Origin: Sphingomonas phyllosphaerae FA2
GTDB lineage: Bacteria; Pseudomonadota; Alphaproteobacteria; Sphingomonadales; Sphingomonadaceae
Assembly: GCF_000427645.1 (NCBI RefSeq)
Contig: NZ_KE386571.1
Coordinates: 1,663,676-1,727,675, forward strand
DNA: 64,000 nt
Direction: 5' to 3'
The notes under the pieces are model-generated. The model was not told the DNA's origin. It was given only the letters and a program-made list of their open reading frames with translations, and did not search any database. The translations under genes were made by a program, and so were the position numbers. This document shows, in pieces, positions 53,351 through 62,760 of this stretch (position 1 is its first letter; each line of letters begins with the position of its first letter).

Positions 53351-54610
53351 TCAGTCGTTAGCGGAGAGGAAGACGAGATCGTTGAAGGGCAGGATCGCTG
53401 CGCCGACCGCGGGTGCATCGGCGGCGAGCTGCGCGGTCAGCACGGGCGCGGCGGGCACTACCGGATCGTCCACCGCGTCGCGGTGGCGCTCGATCGCTTC
53501 GGCGAGTTCGTCGATCAGCGGCACCGGCAGCCGTCCGCCGATTACGATCGCCCCGGGATCGATCAGACAGCTGATGGTGGCGATTGGCCCTGCCAGCGCC
53601 GCCGCGGCGCGCTCGATCCAGTTCCGGATCACCGCTCCCGCCGCGGCATCGGCGCTCGCCAATTTAGCAGGCGCGATCGGCGCGATACCGTGCGCGGCGA
53701 GATCGGCCTTGAGCGCCAAAAGCGAAACGACAGACTGGAGGGGCGCGCCGCAGCGGTCGTTCAGGAAGCCGATCCGCCCGGCGCGGCCGGTCGAACCGGG
53801 GTGGTAGTTGCCGGCCACGACCATGCCGCCACCCAGCCCTGCGGAGAGCAGAACGTAGAAGAAGCTTCGGTGCGTCAGCCCGCTGCCGAAGCGTGCCTCG
53901 CCGATCGCCGCCGCGGCCGCGTCGTTCTCGGGGATGATCGGCCATGTGCCGAGCGGCGCGAGAAGCGTGGGCAGGTCGACGCTGTCCCACTCGGCGTAGG
54001 CGCTCGGCAGGCCGGGCAAGTCGACGTGCCCCAGCCCGCCCGGCAGCGCAACGCCCATGCCGAGCACACGGTCGCGCTCGATGAGTCCTTCAGTCGATAA
54101 CGTGGCGATGGCGTCGCCGATGAAGGCGGTGACGGTCCGGGGCGCAGCGAAGTCGATCTCCTGCGTGTAGCGCGCACGCACCGCGCCGGTGAGATCGAGC
54201 GCGACGAACGTGACATGGTCTCGGTCGATGTTGACGCCGTAGCTGAAACAGCCATCGGGGTTCACCGCGAACCGGATCGCGGGCATGCCGCGCACGCCGG
54301 TGCGCCTCCCCTTCTCGAACACGAAACCTCGATCCGAGAGCCGCTGGGTTATGTTCGCGATCGCCGCAGGTGACAGGCCGGTCTGCTCCGCCAGCTGGAG
54401 CCGCGTCGACTCGCCCGCACGAAGGATCGCCTCGAGAACGAGGCGCTCGTTGCGCTCTCCCGCGCGCGCCGGGTTGGTGCCGTGCAGCGCGCGCTGGTCC
54501 GCCCCGTTCGCTCCCGTCGCATGAGATGGCAGGGGCAAGCAGTGTCTCCAAAAATCGGTTCCGGGGCTCGGGGAGCTTTCATTGGTAAACAGCGCGAGCG
54601 TCACGCACAA
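53351..54610 (-). CDS. ROK family transcriptional repressor
   Basis: 419 residues. N-terminal winged helix (NERLVLEAILRAGESTRLQL, TGLSPAAIANITQRL) followed by a ROK sugar-binding domain: YGVNIDRDHVTFVALDLTG, VALPGG, ENDAAAAAIGEARFG, AGLGGGMVVAGNYHPGSTGR and ISCLIDPGAIVIGG. This is the NagC/Mlc/XylR layout, so it should release DNA when bound to a sugar such as mannose. The start is uncertain; TTG 54610 is the most upstream candidate. Divergent from the porter operon and convergent with the second GH125 gene. Confidence 0.9.
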   Translation of the reverse strand: MCVTLALFTNESSPSPGTDFWRHCLPLPSHATGANGADQRALHGTNPARAGERNERLVLEAILRAGESTRLQLAEQTGLSPAAIANITQRLSDRGFVFEKGRRTGVRGMPAIRFAVNPDGCFSYGVNIDRDHVTFVALDLTGAVRARYTQEIDFAAPRTVTAFIGDAIATLSTEGLIERDRVLGMGVALPGGLGHVDLPGLPSAYAEWDSVDLPTLLAPLGTWPIIPENDAAAAAIGEARFGSGLTHRSFFYVLLSAGLGGGMVVAGNYHPGSTGRAGRIGFLNDRCGAPLQSVVSLLALKADLAAHGIAPIAPAKLASADAAAGAVIRNWIERAAAALAGPIATISCLIDPGAIVIGGRLPVPLIDELAEAIERHRDAVDDPVVPAAPVLTAQLAADAPAVGAAILPFNDLVFLSAND

Positions 54611-54630
54611 TCACCCGCCTAATTTAAACT

Positions 54631-54653
54631 TCCACCTACTTTCTTTTTTTATT
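54631..54653. promoter_or_regulatory. Candidate ROK operator, copy B
   Basis: TCCACCTACTTTCTTTTTT at 54631-54649 then TATT: identical over 19 bases to the sequence at 51811. It lies just upstream of the repressor gene and 152 bases before the porter ATG. TTGACG at 54653-54658 may be a -35 element. Confidence 0.55.
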
Positions 54654-54804
54654 TGACGCCTACGCTGCTTCGGAGGAAAGGTCCGTCACTGCCCCGATCG
54701 CGGCGCGCCCCTAAAAGGGGTGACACAAAGCGCGACACGGCGAGGCAGGAGGGAGAGGGCGTCGCGATCGCACCGCGTCGCTCCTGGTTGGGGAGGAGCG
54801 TGCC

Positions 54805-56142
54805 ATGAGCAGAGTAGCGCTGCGACCGCGCCTATTGTTCTCCGCTTTCGTGATCTCGCTCTCCGGGCTGCTCTTCGGCTTTGACACTGCGGTGATCGCC
54901 GGCGTTACTACCGCGTTGCGCGCGCAGTTCGGCCTTTCGCCCGCTGCGCTCGGCGCGACGGTATCGTCCGCGCTGCTCGGCACGATGGTCGGCGCCGCGG
55001 TGGCAGGCGTATACGGCGACCGTCGCGGCGCGCGCGCCGGGCTGCGGCTCGCCGCCGCGCTCTACCTCGTCTCGGGCCTTGGTTGTGCATTGGCGTGGGA
55101 CTGGGGTGCGCTGATCCTGTTCCGCGTCATGGCCGGCGTCGCGATCGGCGCCTCGTCGGTGCTCGCGCCGGTCTATCTCGCGGAGGTGGCTCCTCCCGCG
55201 CACCGCGGCGCCATCGTCGGCACCTTCCAAGTCAGTATCGTCACTGGCATCCTGCTTGCCTACGCCAGCAACGCCGCAGTAGGCGCGTTGCTGGCGGACG
55301 CGGCGACGGCGTGGCGGTGGAAGCTTGGCCTTACCGCTATTCCTGCCGCACTGTTCCAGTTGTTGCTCGTCGCGGTGCCCGACAGCCCGCGCTGGTTGAT
55401 GCTGCGCGGTCGCCGCGATGAGGCTGCGATCGCAGCGCTGCTGCTCCACGGCGACACTGCGGTGGATGTCCCCCCTGTCCCAACGGTCCGGGCAGTGTCG
55501 CTGGCGTCGCTATGGCGCGAGGCGCCGCGGCCATTGATCCTCGCGATCGTTCTGGGTGCGCTCAATCAGCTCACCGGCATCAACGCCATACTCTATTATC
55601 TGAACGACATCTTCGCGGCGGCCGGGTTCCGCCAGGTCTCTGCTGACCTACAGGCAATCGCGGTCGGTGCGTCCAACCTTGTTTTCACGCTAATTGGCAT
55701 GGCGCTGATCGACCGGCTGGGCCGCCGCCCCCTTCTCCTTGTCGGCAGCGCCGCAATGGCGATGTTGCTGCTCGCGGCGACCGCGATCATGCTCGGCCTC
55801 CTGCCGCGCGCGCTGATGCTGGCGGTGCTGGTCGGCTTCATCGCCGCCTTCGCTACCTCGCAAGGCGCGGTGATCTGGGTGTACCTAAGCGAGATCTTTC
55901 CGGCCCACGCGCGCGCCGCAGGCCAGGCCCTAGGCGCAGGCACGATATGGTTGTTCGACGCCCTGGTCGCCGCGATCTTTCCTGTCGCTGCCTCTTCGTC
56001 GCCGGCTGCACCCTTCATGTTTTTTGCGGCATGCATGGCAGCGCAGTGCTTGCTGGTGTTCCGCTGGTTCCCTGAAACACGGGGCGCATCACTAGAGCAA
56101 ATCGAGCGACAGATGCGCGGCCACGCGGAGCCGGTGCGATGA
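54805..56142 (+). CDS. MFS sugar porter (probable mannose uptake)
   Basis: 445 residues, twelve predicted membrane helices. Sugar-porter signatures are present: GLLFGFDTAVIAG in helix 1, GDRRGAR in loop 2-3, PVYLAEVAPPAHRG at helix 4-5, QLTGINAILYYLNDIF in helix 7, DRLGRRPLLL in loop 8-9 and PETRG near the end. It would import monosaccharide by proton symport across the inner membrane. Its stop overlaps the next ATG by 4 bases. First gene of the mannan operon, behind the candidate ROK operator. Confidence 0.92.
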   Translation: MSRVALRPRLLFSAFVISLSGLLFGFDTAVIAGVTTALRAQFGLSPAALGATVSSALLGTMVGAAVAGVYGDRRGARAGLRLAAALYLVSGLGCALAWDWGALILFRVMAGVAIGASSVLAPVYLAEVAPPAHRGAIVGTFQVSIVTGILLAYASNAAVGALLADAATAWRWKLGLTAIPAALFQLLLVAVPDSPRWLMLRGRRDEAAIAALLLHGDTAVDVPPVPTVRAVSLASLWREAPRPLILAIVLGALNQLTGINAILYYLNDIFAAAGFRQVSADLQAIAVGASNLVFTLIGMALIDRLGRRPLLLVGSAAMAMLLLAATAIMLGLLPRALMLAVLVGFIAAFATSQGAVIWVYLSEIFPAHARAAGQALGAGTIWLFDALVAAIFPVAASSSPAAPFMFFAACMAAQCLLVFRWFPETRGASLEQIERQMRGHAEPVR

Positions 56143-57068
56143 CCGCTTATCTCGCGGTCGACGTCGGCGGCTCTCATATCGCTTGCGCGCGCGTGCGCAG
56201 CGGCACGATCGAGGGCCGACGCGAGATCCGGCTCGCTGCGCCGACCACGTTGGCAGCCGTGCTGCCAGTGCTGGAGGCACATCTGACGGCGCTGCACGGG
56301 AGCGAACTCGCCGCGGGCGTTTCGATCGCTTTCCCCGGCCTGGTCGACCCGCGCTCCGGGCGCGTGGTCTCAACCCCGGCGGGCAAGTTCGAAGACGCGG
56401 TCGGCTTCGATTTCTCCGGTTGGGCGAGCGAGCGGCTGAGCCTCCCAGTGCGACTTGAGGTCGACGGCCGCATGGCGCTGCTTGGTGAGCATCATTACGG
56501 CGCGCTCCGTGATGCCGACGACGCGGTGCTTCTCAGCCTTGGCACCGGGATCGGGTCGGCCGCGCTGATGCAAGGCGCGGTGGTGCGCGGGCGCAGCGGG
56601 CATGCCTCGGTGCTCGGCGGCCATCTTACCGTTGCGATCGACGGCCCGACTTGCCTCTGCGGCAATGTCGGCTGCGCCGAGGCGCTGGCGTCGAGCTGGG
56701 CGCTGCCGCGACTGATTGCGGCCCTGCCGCGGCGCGGCGCGCTCCACGACCTCGCCGCGACCAACCTTAAGGCGGTGTTCGACCTTGCACGCGGCGGGGA
56801 CGAGGGTGCAGTCGCGGTGCGCGGCGGCTGCCTGGCCGCCTGGGCGGCGGCCGCGCTCAACCTGGTCCACGCTTATGACGCAACACGCGTGCTGGTCACA
56901 GGAGGGGCCGCCGCGGCACCGGAGGTGGTGCCATTTATTCAGGCGCATCTGCGGCACCACGCCTGGTGCCTAGGCGAACCGCCGCTGGTGCTTCGCGGCG
57001 CGCTCGGCGCTGAAGCCGCGCTGCTCGCCGCCACACCGCTGTGGGAGACCCATCGTGACCAACTATGA
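56139..57068 (+). CDS. ROK family sugar kinase (probable mannokinase/fructokinase)
   Basis: 309 residues without DNA-binding domain. ATP-binding LAVDVGGSHIACARV, catalytic Asp in LEVDGRMALLGEHHYGA, GTGIGSAALMQGAVVRGRSG, and the ROK zinc-binding segment GPTCLCGNVGCAEAL. The usual NDANAAALGE signature is modified (VDGRMALLGE), though the Asp is kept. In an operon with a porter and phosphomannose isomerase it most likely makes mannose-6-phosphate. It overlaps the next gene by 14 bases. Confidence 0.9.
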   Translation: MTAYLAVDVGGSHIACARVRSGTIEGRREIRLAAPTTLAAVLPVLEAHLTALHGSELAAGVSIAFPGLVDPRSGRVVSTPAGKFEDAVGFDFSGWASERLSLPVRLEVDGRMALLGEHHYGALRDADDAVLLSLGTGIGSAALMQGAVVRGRSGHASVLGGHLTVAIDGPTCLCGNVGCAEALASSWALPRLIAALPRRGALHDLAATNLKAVFDLARGGDEGAVAVRGGCLAAWAAAALNLVHAYDATRVLVTGGAAAAPEVVPFIQAHLRHHAWCLGEPPLVLRGALGAEAALLAATPLWETHRDQL

Positions 57069-58779
57069 CAAGTGGCCGGTCGTTCGCGTCGATGACGCGG
57101 CGGATGCCTGCATGCTCGGGTGGGACGTCATCCTGCCGCACCTCGCCGCTGCGGGCGATCTCTGCGTAGAATGCTATCCCGGCGCGCCCGTCGGGGCGAT
57201 CGTCGCGGTGCTGCGCGGGGCCTGGCCCGAGGCGGACGTGGTCGACACCGCCGTGCTGTTCCGCGATCCCAAGGTGATCGACGCGGAGATCGACGCGTTG
57301 CTCGGCGACGATCCGGTTTTCGCTCGCTTCCCGTCCGTCGGCATTGCCGACTTCCTTGACGGGGCGAAGGTCGCGGCGTGGCGCGCGGGGCGCGTGCCGG
57401 GGCGTCGCACGGTCCTCGTCGGCCCGGGCGCCGCGACCGTCCTGCCCGCGCGCGACCTGCTGGTCTATGTCGCCATGGCGCGCTGGGAGCTCCAGCAGCG
57501 CCAACGCCGCGGCGAGATCGCCAATCTGGGCGGGAGCGACCGCGGAGCGCGCGCGGCAGAGCTCTACCGCCGCGCCTTCTTCGTCGATTGGCGGGTCGGT
57601 GACACGGTCAAATATACGCTGCTTTCCGAAGCCGACTTTGTCATGGAGGCGAATGGGTCGGTGCCGCGGATGATCGCGGGTTCGACCTACCATTGCGCGC
57701 TCGACGAGGTTGCCGCGCGCCCGTTCCGCGTTGTGCCCTTCTTCGACGCCGGACCGTGGGGCGGGCAGTGGATGCGGCGTACCTTCGACCTGCCCGAGGG
57801 CCCACCCAATTATGCCTGGTGCTTCGACTGCGTCCCCGAGGAGAACAGCCTGCTGCTCGGCTTCGGCGAGGAGGCTTTCGAGCTCCCTGCGCTCGACCTC
57901 GTGCGCCTCCGCCCTGACGCACTGCTCGGCGCCGACATAGTCGCGCGCTTCGGTGCCGAATTCCCGATCCGCTTCGATCTGCTTGACACGATGGAAGGGG
58001 GCAACCTCTCGCTCCAGGTCCACCCGCGCGCCGACTATGCGCGAGCTGCCTTCGGCCTGGCCTACACCCAGGACGAGAGCTATTACCTGCTCGACGCGGG
58101 CGCCGACGCCTGCGTCTATCTCGGGCTTACCGACGCGGCCGAGCCCGACGCCGTCGCCGCCGCGCTCACCGCGGCACAAGCGGGTGGGCTCGCGCCGGAC
58201 GTCGACGCTGTGGTCAACCGCGTGCCCGCGCGGGCGCACGACCATTTTCTCATCCCTGCCGGCACCGTCCACTGCTCCGGGCGCGACGCGATGGTGCTCG
58301 AGATCAGCGCCACGCCATACATCTTCACCTTTAAGCTGTGGGACTGGGGCCGCCTCGGGCTCGACGGTCGCCCGCGCCCGATCCACCTCGAGCACGGCCT
58401 CGCCAACATCGACTGGACGCGGCGCGAAGCGGTGACGCGCACCGAGCTGGTGAACCAGCTTACCCCGGTCACGCACGGGAGCGACTGGCGCCGCGAGCGC
58501 ACCGGGCTCCACCCGCTCGAGTTCATCGAGACAGAGCGCGCCTGGTTCGAGACGAGCGTCGAGCTGGACACAGCAGGCACGCTCAACGTCCTCAATCTCG
58601 TCGCCGGTGCCGCGGCGGTAGTGGAGAGCCCGAGCGAAGCGTTCGCGCCATTCGAGGTACATTATGCCGAGACCTTCGTCATTCCGGCGGCGCTCGGCCG
58701 CTACCGGCTGCGCTCGCTTGGACCGCCGGGCGCTGCCTGCGCGGTGATGCGCGCCTGGGTGCGCCCGACTGATCAATAA
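57055..58779 (+). CDS. manA: Type I mannose-6-phosphate isomerase with N-terminal extension
   Basis: 574 residues, longer than a minimal ManA (about 390). The C-terminal 370 residues carry the cupin-type zinc isomerase: AGPWGGQWMRRTFDLPEG, GGNLSLQVHPRADYARAAFG, TQDESYYLLDAGADA and HDHFLIPAGTVHCSGRDAMV, giving the expected Gln/His/Glu/His zinc ligands. The first 190 or so residues (GWDVILPHLAAAGDLCVECY, RRTVLVGPGAATVLPARDLL) resemble the nucleotide-kinase-like extension found in long Bacteroidetes-type isomerases. Converts mannose-6-phosphate to fructose-6-phosphate, feeding glycolysis. Confidence 0.9.
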   Translation: MTNYDKWPVVRVDDAADACMLGWDVILPHLAAAGDLCVECYPGAPVGAIVAVLRGAWPEADVVDTAVLFRDPKVIDAEIDALLGDDPVFARFPSVGIADFLDGAKVAAWRAGRVPGRRTVLVGPGAATVLPARDLLVYVAMARWELQQRQRRGEIANLGGSDRGARAAELYRRAFFVDWRVGDTVKYTLLSEADFVMEANGSVPRMIAGSTYHCALDEVAARPFRVVPFFDAGPWGGQWMRRTFDLPEGPPNYAWCFDCVPEENSLLLGFGEEAFELPALDLVRLRPDALLGADIVARFGAEFPIRFDLLDTMEGGNLSLQVHPRADYARAAFGLAYTQDESYYLLDAGADACVYLGLTDAAEPDAVAAALTAAQAGGLAPDVDAVVNRVPARAHDHFLIPAGTVHCSGRDAMVLEISATPYIFTFKLWDWGRLGLDGRPRPIHLEHGLANIDWTRREAVTRTELVNQLTPVTHGSDWRRERTGLHPLEFIETERAWFETSVELDTAGTLNVLNLVAGAAAVVESPSEAFAPFEVHYAETFVIPAALGRYRLRSLGPPGAACAVMRAWVRPTDQ

Positions 58780-58813
58780 GACGATAGCAACGACAAGAAA
58801 GCAGGGGAGGATA

Positions 58814-61603
58814 ATGATGATTCAGTTGAACCAGCTCGCGCGGACCTCCGCACTCGCGCTCGCTGCAACCTCGCTATGGCCGGCCGCGGCCGTGGCGCAG
58901 GAGGCGCCGCCCGCGGTGCCGCAGGGCCAGGCGCCGGTTGAGGCCGGGCCGCCGGCCGCGGCGGACGGCGCGGTCGCCGCGGCGCCGAGCTCGGACGACA
59001 TCGTCGTCACCGGGCTACGCCGCAGCCTCCAAACCGCACAGGCGCTCAAGCGTGACTCCGACCAGATCGTCGACGCGGTGGTCGCCGAGGACATCGGCAA
59101 GCTGCCCGACAACAACGCCTCAGAGGCTTTGGCGCGGATCACCGGCGTGCAGGTCAACCGCAGCAGCGACGAGGCCGGCGGCGTGCAGGTGCGCGGCCTG
59201 CCCAATCTCACCACGACCTACAACGGCCGCGAGATGTTCACCGCCGAGCTGCGCAACGTCGCGCTGCAGGATTTCCCCGCTGGCGCGCTTGCCGGACTGG
59301 AGGTGTACAAGACCACGAGCGCCGATCTGATCGAGGGCGGCATTGCCGGCCTGATCAACGTGCGCTCGCGCCGCCCGTTTGACTTTGACGGCTTCCAGAT
59401 CGCAGGCGCGGTGCGCGGTACCTACGGCGACCAGGCGCGCAAGTACGACCCTAACTTCAACGTGCTGGTGACCGACCGCTGGGACACCGCAATCGGAGAG
59501 CTGGGCGCGCTGGTCAACGTGTCCTACACCCAGCTCCACTATTTGACCTCGTCGCGCTACATCAACGGCAACATCGTCAGCCCGGGCGCGAACCAGCTGG
59601 TGGACGGCGCGCGCGACTTCGTGCTGCCCGAGAGCGCCGGCGTCTATTACGATCGCGGCAAGCGCTGGCGGCCGTCGGTCAACGGCACGCTTCAGTGGCG
59701 GCCCGCCCCCAACCTCGAATTCTACGTCGATGGCCTCTTCCAAGGCGCACGGACGGACGTGGCCAACGACTTTGCGGGCTTCAACCTGGTCGCCGACAAT
59801 CCGGCGCTGAGCAACATCCTACGGAATGTCGCTGAGCCGGGGACACTCGAGAGCGTCACCGTCACCCCGGATTTCGCCAACGGCCGGGGCATCGACTTCT
59901 CGCGCAGCACGCGCGCGGGGCGCACCAACGCCTATCAGGGCGCGATCGGCGGATCGTGGAAGACAGGCCGCGCAACGCTGACGACGGATTTCGCCTACAC
60001 CGACTCCAAGGCCGAATATACCGACTATAACATCGACTTCGCACCGGCGACCGCACAGTCCGCCAACCTCGTCTTTGACATCGGCGGTCAGGACGGTGGC
60101 GCCCAGTTCGGTCTGCCCGGCTTCGCCGCCAACGATCCCAACAGCTATATCCTGCGCGGCATCTACGACCGCCGCTCGCTGGCGACGGGCAAGGGCATCC
60201 AGTGGCGCGTCGACCTCAAGCTCGACACCGAACTACCCGTGATCACCCAGCTCGATTTCGGATTCCGCCTGACCGATCGCGACGCGCGCCTGCAGAGCGG
60301 CGGCCGCTACGCCACGCTGCGCCCGCTCCGCCTGCGCCTTTCCGACATTCCCGGCGGTGACACCGGCACGCCGATCGACCGCGGCTTTCGCGGCGGTCAG
60401 GCTCCTGGGCTAAGCCAATGGTACGCGCCGACCCGTTCAGGAATCGTCGACAATATCGAGGCGTTGCGCGATCTCGCCCGCAGCGGGCTGGAGCAGATCG
60501 GCACCCCCGCCGCGCTGACTGAGCGAGCGCTGTGGAACTCCGACATCCCCGCCTACGTCCAGAACGAGCGGCTTGACGCGTTGGAGAAGTCCTACGCCGT
60601 TTACGGCCAGTTCCACTACGGCTTCGACTTGGGCGGCGTGCCGATCGACGGCGTGGTCGGCGCAAGGATCGTCAACACCAAGGCGCAGCTGACCGGCAAT
60701 GCGCTGGTCGGCGGCTTGCTTGAGACAACCACGTCGCGGCAGAACTATGTCGACGTACTTCCCAGCGCCTCATTCCGCGCCAAGTTCACCGATCAGCTCC
60801 AGCTGCGCCTCTCGGCGACCGAGACGCGTACCCGGCCCGAGTACAACCAGCTTAACCCAGCGACAACGATCGCGAACCCCGGCGCTTCGCTGATCACCGG
60901 GAGCAGCGGCAACATCAACCTCCAGCCGATCCTGTCGACCAACTATGACGCGTCGTTGGAATGGTATTTTTCCAAGACCGGGTCGCTAACCGGGGCGATC
61001 TTCCGCCGCGACGTGCAGGGCTTCATCACCAATCTTAACAGCCAGGTCGACCTTGGCTATCCCACGCTCGTGACGGTCAACCGGCCCGAGAACGGCGGCA
61101 AGGGCCGCTTGCAGGGGGCGGAAGTGGCGTTCCAGACCTTCTTCGACTTCCTGCCCGGCGTGCTGAGCGGCTTCGGCACCCAACTCAACGCCACCTACAT
61201 CGACGCGTCGCAGGCACTGCCGCTGGTGCTCGGCGACACCGGGCAGGACAGCGACATTCCAGGCGTGTCGAAGTGGAGCTACAACGCGGTCGGGATCTAC
61301 GAGAAGGGTCCGGTGTCAGCGCGATTGGCTTACAATTGGCGCTCTCGCGTGACCAACTTCTTCGCCACCGACAACGCCGGCCAGCTGATCGGCGCCGAGT
61401 TCAACCGCCCGATCGAGCGGCTGGACTTCTCGCTGTCAGTCGCCGCGATCGAGGCGGTGACGCTGACCTTCGACGTCAGCAACATCACCGGCTCGCCCTA
61501 TCGTGCGCTGCGCGCGGTACCGGGGCTGGCCAACGCGAGCTACCCGCGCGACGTCCGCTATGAGAGCCGTGTCTTCGCGCTCGGCGCGCGGTTCCGCTTC
61601 TGA
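58814..61603 (+). CDS. TonB-dependent receptor of the mannan operon
   Basis: 929 residues; AGGGGAGG 5 bases before ATG 58814. Signal peptide ending AAAVAQE, an Ala/Pro-rich linker, then the Caulobacter-type plug (DDIVVTGLRRSLQTAQALKR, VVAEDIGKLPDNNASEALAR, VQVRGLPNLTTTYNGREMFT). The barrel ends LGARFRF. Strongly related to the receptor at 44531. As the only outer-membrane transporter in this operon it should import alpha-mannan oligosaccharides. The stop shares a base with the GH76 start (TGATG). Confidence 0.92.
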   Translation: MMIQLNQLARTSALALAATSLWPAAAVAQEAPPAVPQGQAPVEAGPPAAADGAVAAAPSSDDIVVTGLRRSLQTAQALKRDSDQIVDAVVAEDIGKLPDNNASEALARITGVQVNRSSDEAGGVQVRGLPNLTTTYNGREMFTAELRNVALQDFPAGALAGLEVYKTTSADLIEGGIAGLINVRSRRPFDFDGFQIAGAVRGTYGDQARKYDPNFNVLVTDRWDTAIGELGALVNVSYTQLHYLTSSRYINGNIVSPGANQLVDGARDFVLPESAGVYYDRGKRWRPSVNGTLQWRPAPNLEFYVDGLFQGARTDVANDFAGFNLVADNPALSNILRNVAEPGTLESVTVTPDFANGRGIDFSRSTRAGRTNAYQGAIGGSWKTGRATLTTDFAYTDSKAEYTDYNIDFAPATAQSANLVFDIGGQDGGAQFGLPGFAANDPNSYILRGIYDRRSLATGKGIQWRVDLKLDTELPVITQLDFGFRLTDRDARLQSGGRYATLRPLRLRLSDIPGGDTGTPIDRGFRGGQAPGLSQWYAPTRSGIVDNIEALRDLARSGLEQIGTPAALTERALWNSDIPAYVQNERLDALEKSYAVYGQFHYGFDLGGVPIDGVVGARIVNTKAQLTGNALVGGLLETTTSRQNYVDVLPSASFRAKFTDQLQLRLSATETRTRPEYNQLNPATTIANPGASLITGSSGNINLQPILSTNYDASLEWYFSKTGSLTGAIFRRDVQGFITNLNSQVDLGYPTLVTVNRPENGGKGRLQGAEVAFQTFFDFLPGVLSGFGTQLNATYIDASQALPLVLGDTGQDSDIPGVSKWSYNAVGIYEKGPVSARLAYNWRSRVTNFFATDNAGQLIGAEFNRPIERLDFSLSVAAIEAVTLTFDVSNITGSPYRALRAVPGLANASYPRDVRYESRVFALGARFRF

Positions 61604-62760
61604 TGGCGGCGCGACCCACGCGCCGAGCGTTCGTCGGCGGCGCGCTGGCGCTCGCCGGCGCGCGCGGGACGGCGGCGCCCGTATCTGCCCCCGCCCCCAG
61701 CGCGCGCGCGCTCGCCTGGCACGCGGCGCTGGAGAAGGCCTTCGCGGTCGGCGACGGCACCGGGCTCTACCGCGAGTACCACCCGCCCCGACCCGGCGAC
61801 GAACGTTACTCGACCGAGTGGCCCTTCTCGCAGGCGCATGTCGCGCTCCTCGACCTCGCGATGATGCCGGGAGCCGCGGGGCGACGCTTCGTACCCGCGC
61901 TCGCCAAGGTGCGCGCGGCGCAACAGCGTTACTGGTCGACGACCTCGACCACCGGGGTCGCCGGTCACCTCGCCAAGGTGGTGGCGCCGCTCGGCCACGG
62001 CGACGACCTCTATTACGACGACAACATGTGGGTGGGGCTCGCCGAGGTGCAGCACCATCTCTTCCGCCGCGACGCCGAGTCGCTGCGCCGCGCGCGCGCG
62101 ATCTTCGCGCTGATCCGCTCGGGCTGGTCCGAGGAGAAGGGACTGCCCGCGCCCGGCGGGGTGGTGTGGACGCAGAAAAGCGACAACGGCGACCGCAACA
62201 CCGTGTCGAACATGCCCGCGGCCGAGCTCGGCGTGCGGCTGTACCTGATCACGCGCGAGCGCGCCTATCTCGACGACGCGTTGCGCTACTATCGCTGGAC
62301 TAACGCGACGCTGCAGCGCCGCGACGGCCTCTACGCCGATCATATCAAGCGTGACGGCACGATCGAGCCGCGCGTGTGGAGCTACAACCAGGGCGTACCG
62401 GTAGGCGTCAACGTGCTGCTGTGGCGCGCCACCGGTGAGGCGCTCTACCTCGTCGAGGCGCGTCGCATCGCCGAGGCGAGCCGTGAGCAGCTCGTCAAGA
62501 GCGAACAGGTCGACGATCAGCCGCCGCCCTTCAATGCAATCTATTTCAAGAACCTGCTGCTGCTCGCCGACGCGACGCGCGACCGCCGCGACCTCGACGC
62601 GATGCGCGGCTACGCGGACCGCATGTGGCGCCGCCGACGCAACGCCGCCGGGCTCGTCCAGTTCGCGGGCCGCCGCGCCGAGTTGATCGACACTGCCGCG
62701 CTCGTACAGGTGGAATCTGTGTCGGCGTGGCGGCCGGCTGATTGGGCATCGCTGTACTGA
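61603..62760 (+). CDS. Exported GH76-like endo-alpha-1,6-mannanase
   Basis: 385 residues with Tat-like signal (PTRRAFVGGALALAGARG). The alpha6/alpha6-barrel of GH76 is indicated by the catalytic Asp pair in LYYDDNMWVGLAEVQHHLF, and by GGVVWTQKSDNGDRNTVSNM, LYADHIKRDGTIEPRVWSYN and QGVPVGVNVLLWRATGE. GH76 enzymes cut internal alpha-1,6-mannosidic bonds in fungal mannan backbones. Translationally coupled on both sides (TGATG junctions with the receptor and the SGNH gene). Confidence 0.9.
   Translation: MAARPTRRAFVGGALALAGARGTAAPVSAPAPSARALAWHAALEKAFAVGDGTGLYREYHPPRPGDERYSTEWPFSQAHVALLDLAMMPGAAGRRFVPALAKVRAAQQRYWSTTSTTGVAGHLAKVVAPLGHGDDLYYDDNMWVGLAEVQHHLFRRDAESLRRARAIFALIRSGWSEEKGLPAPGGVVWTQKSDNGDRNTVSNMPAAELGVRLYLITRERAYLDDALRYYRWTNATLQRRDGLYADHIKRDGTIEPRVWSYNQGVPVGVNVLLWRATGEALYLVEARRIAEASREQLVKSEQVDDQPPPFNAIYFKNLLLLADATRDRRDLDAMRGYADRMWRRRRNAAGLVQFAGRRAELIDTAALVQVESVSAWRPADWASLY

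Noticed and set aside
56935-58776. 613-codon frame antisense to the phosphomannose isomerase
   Set aside because: Antisense shadow; the plus strand has intact zinc-ligand motifs.
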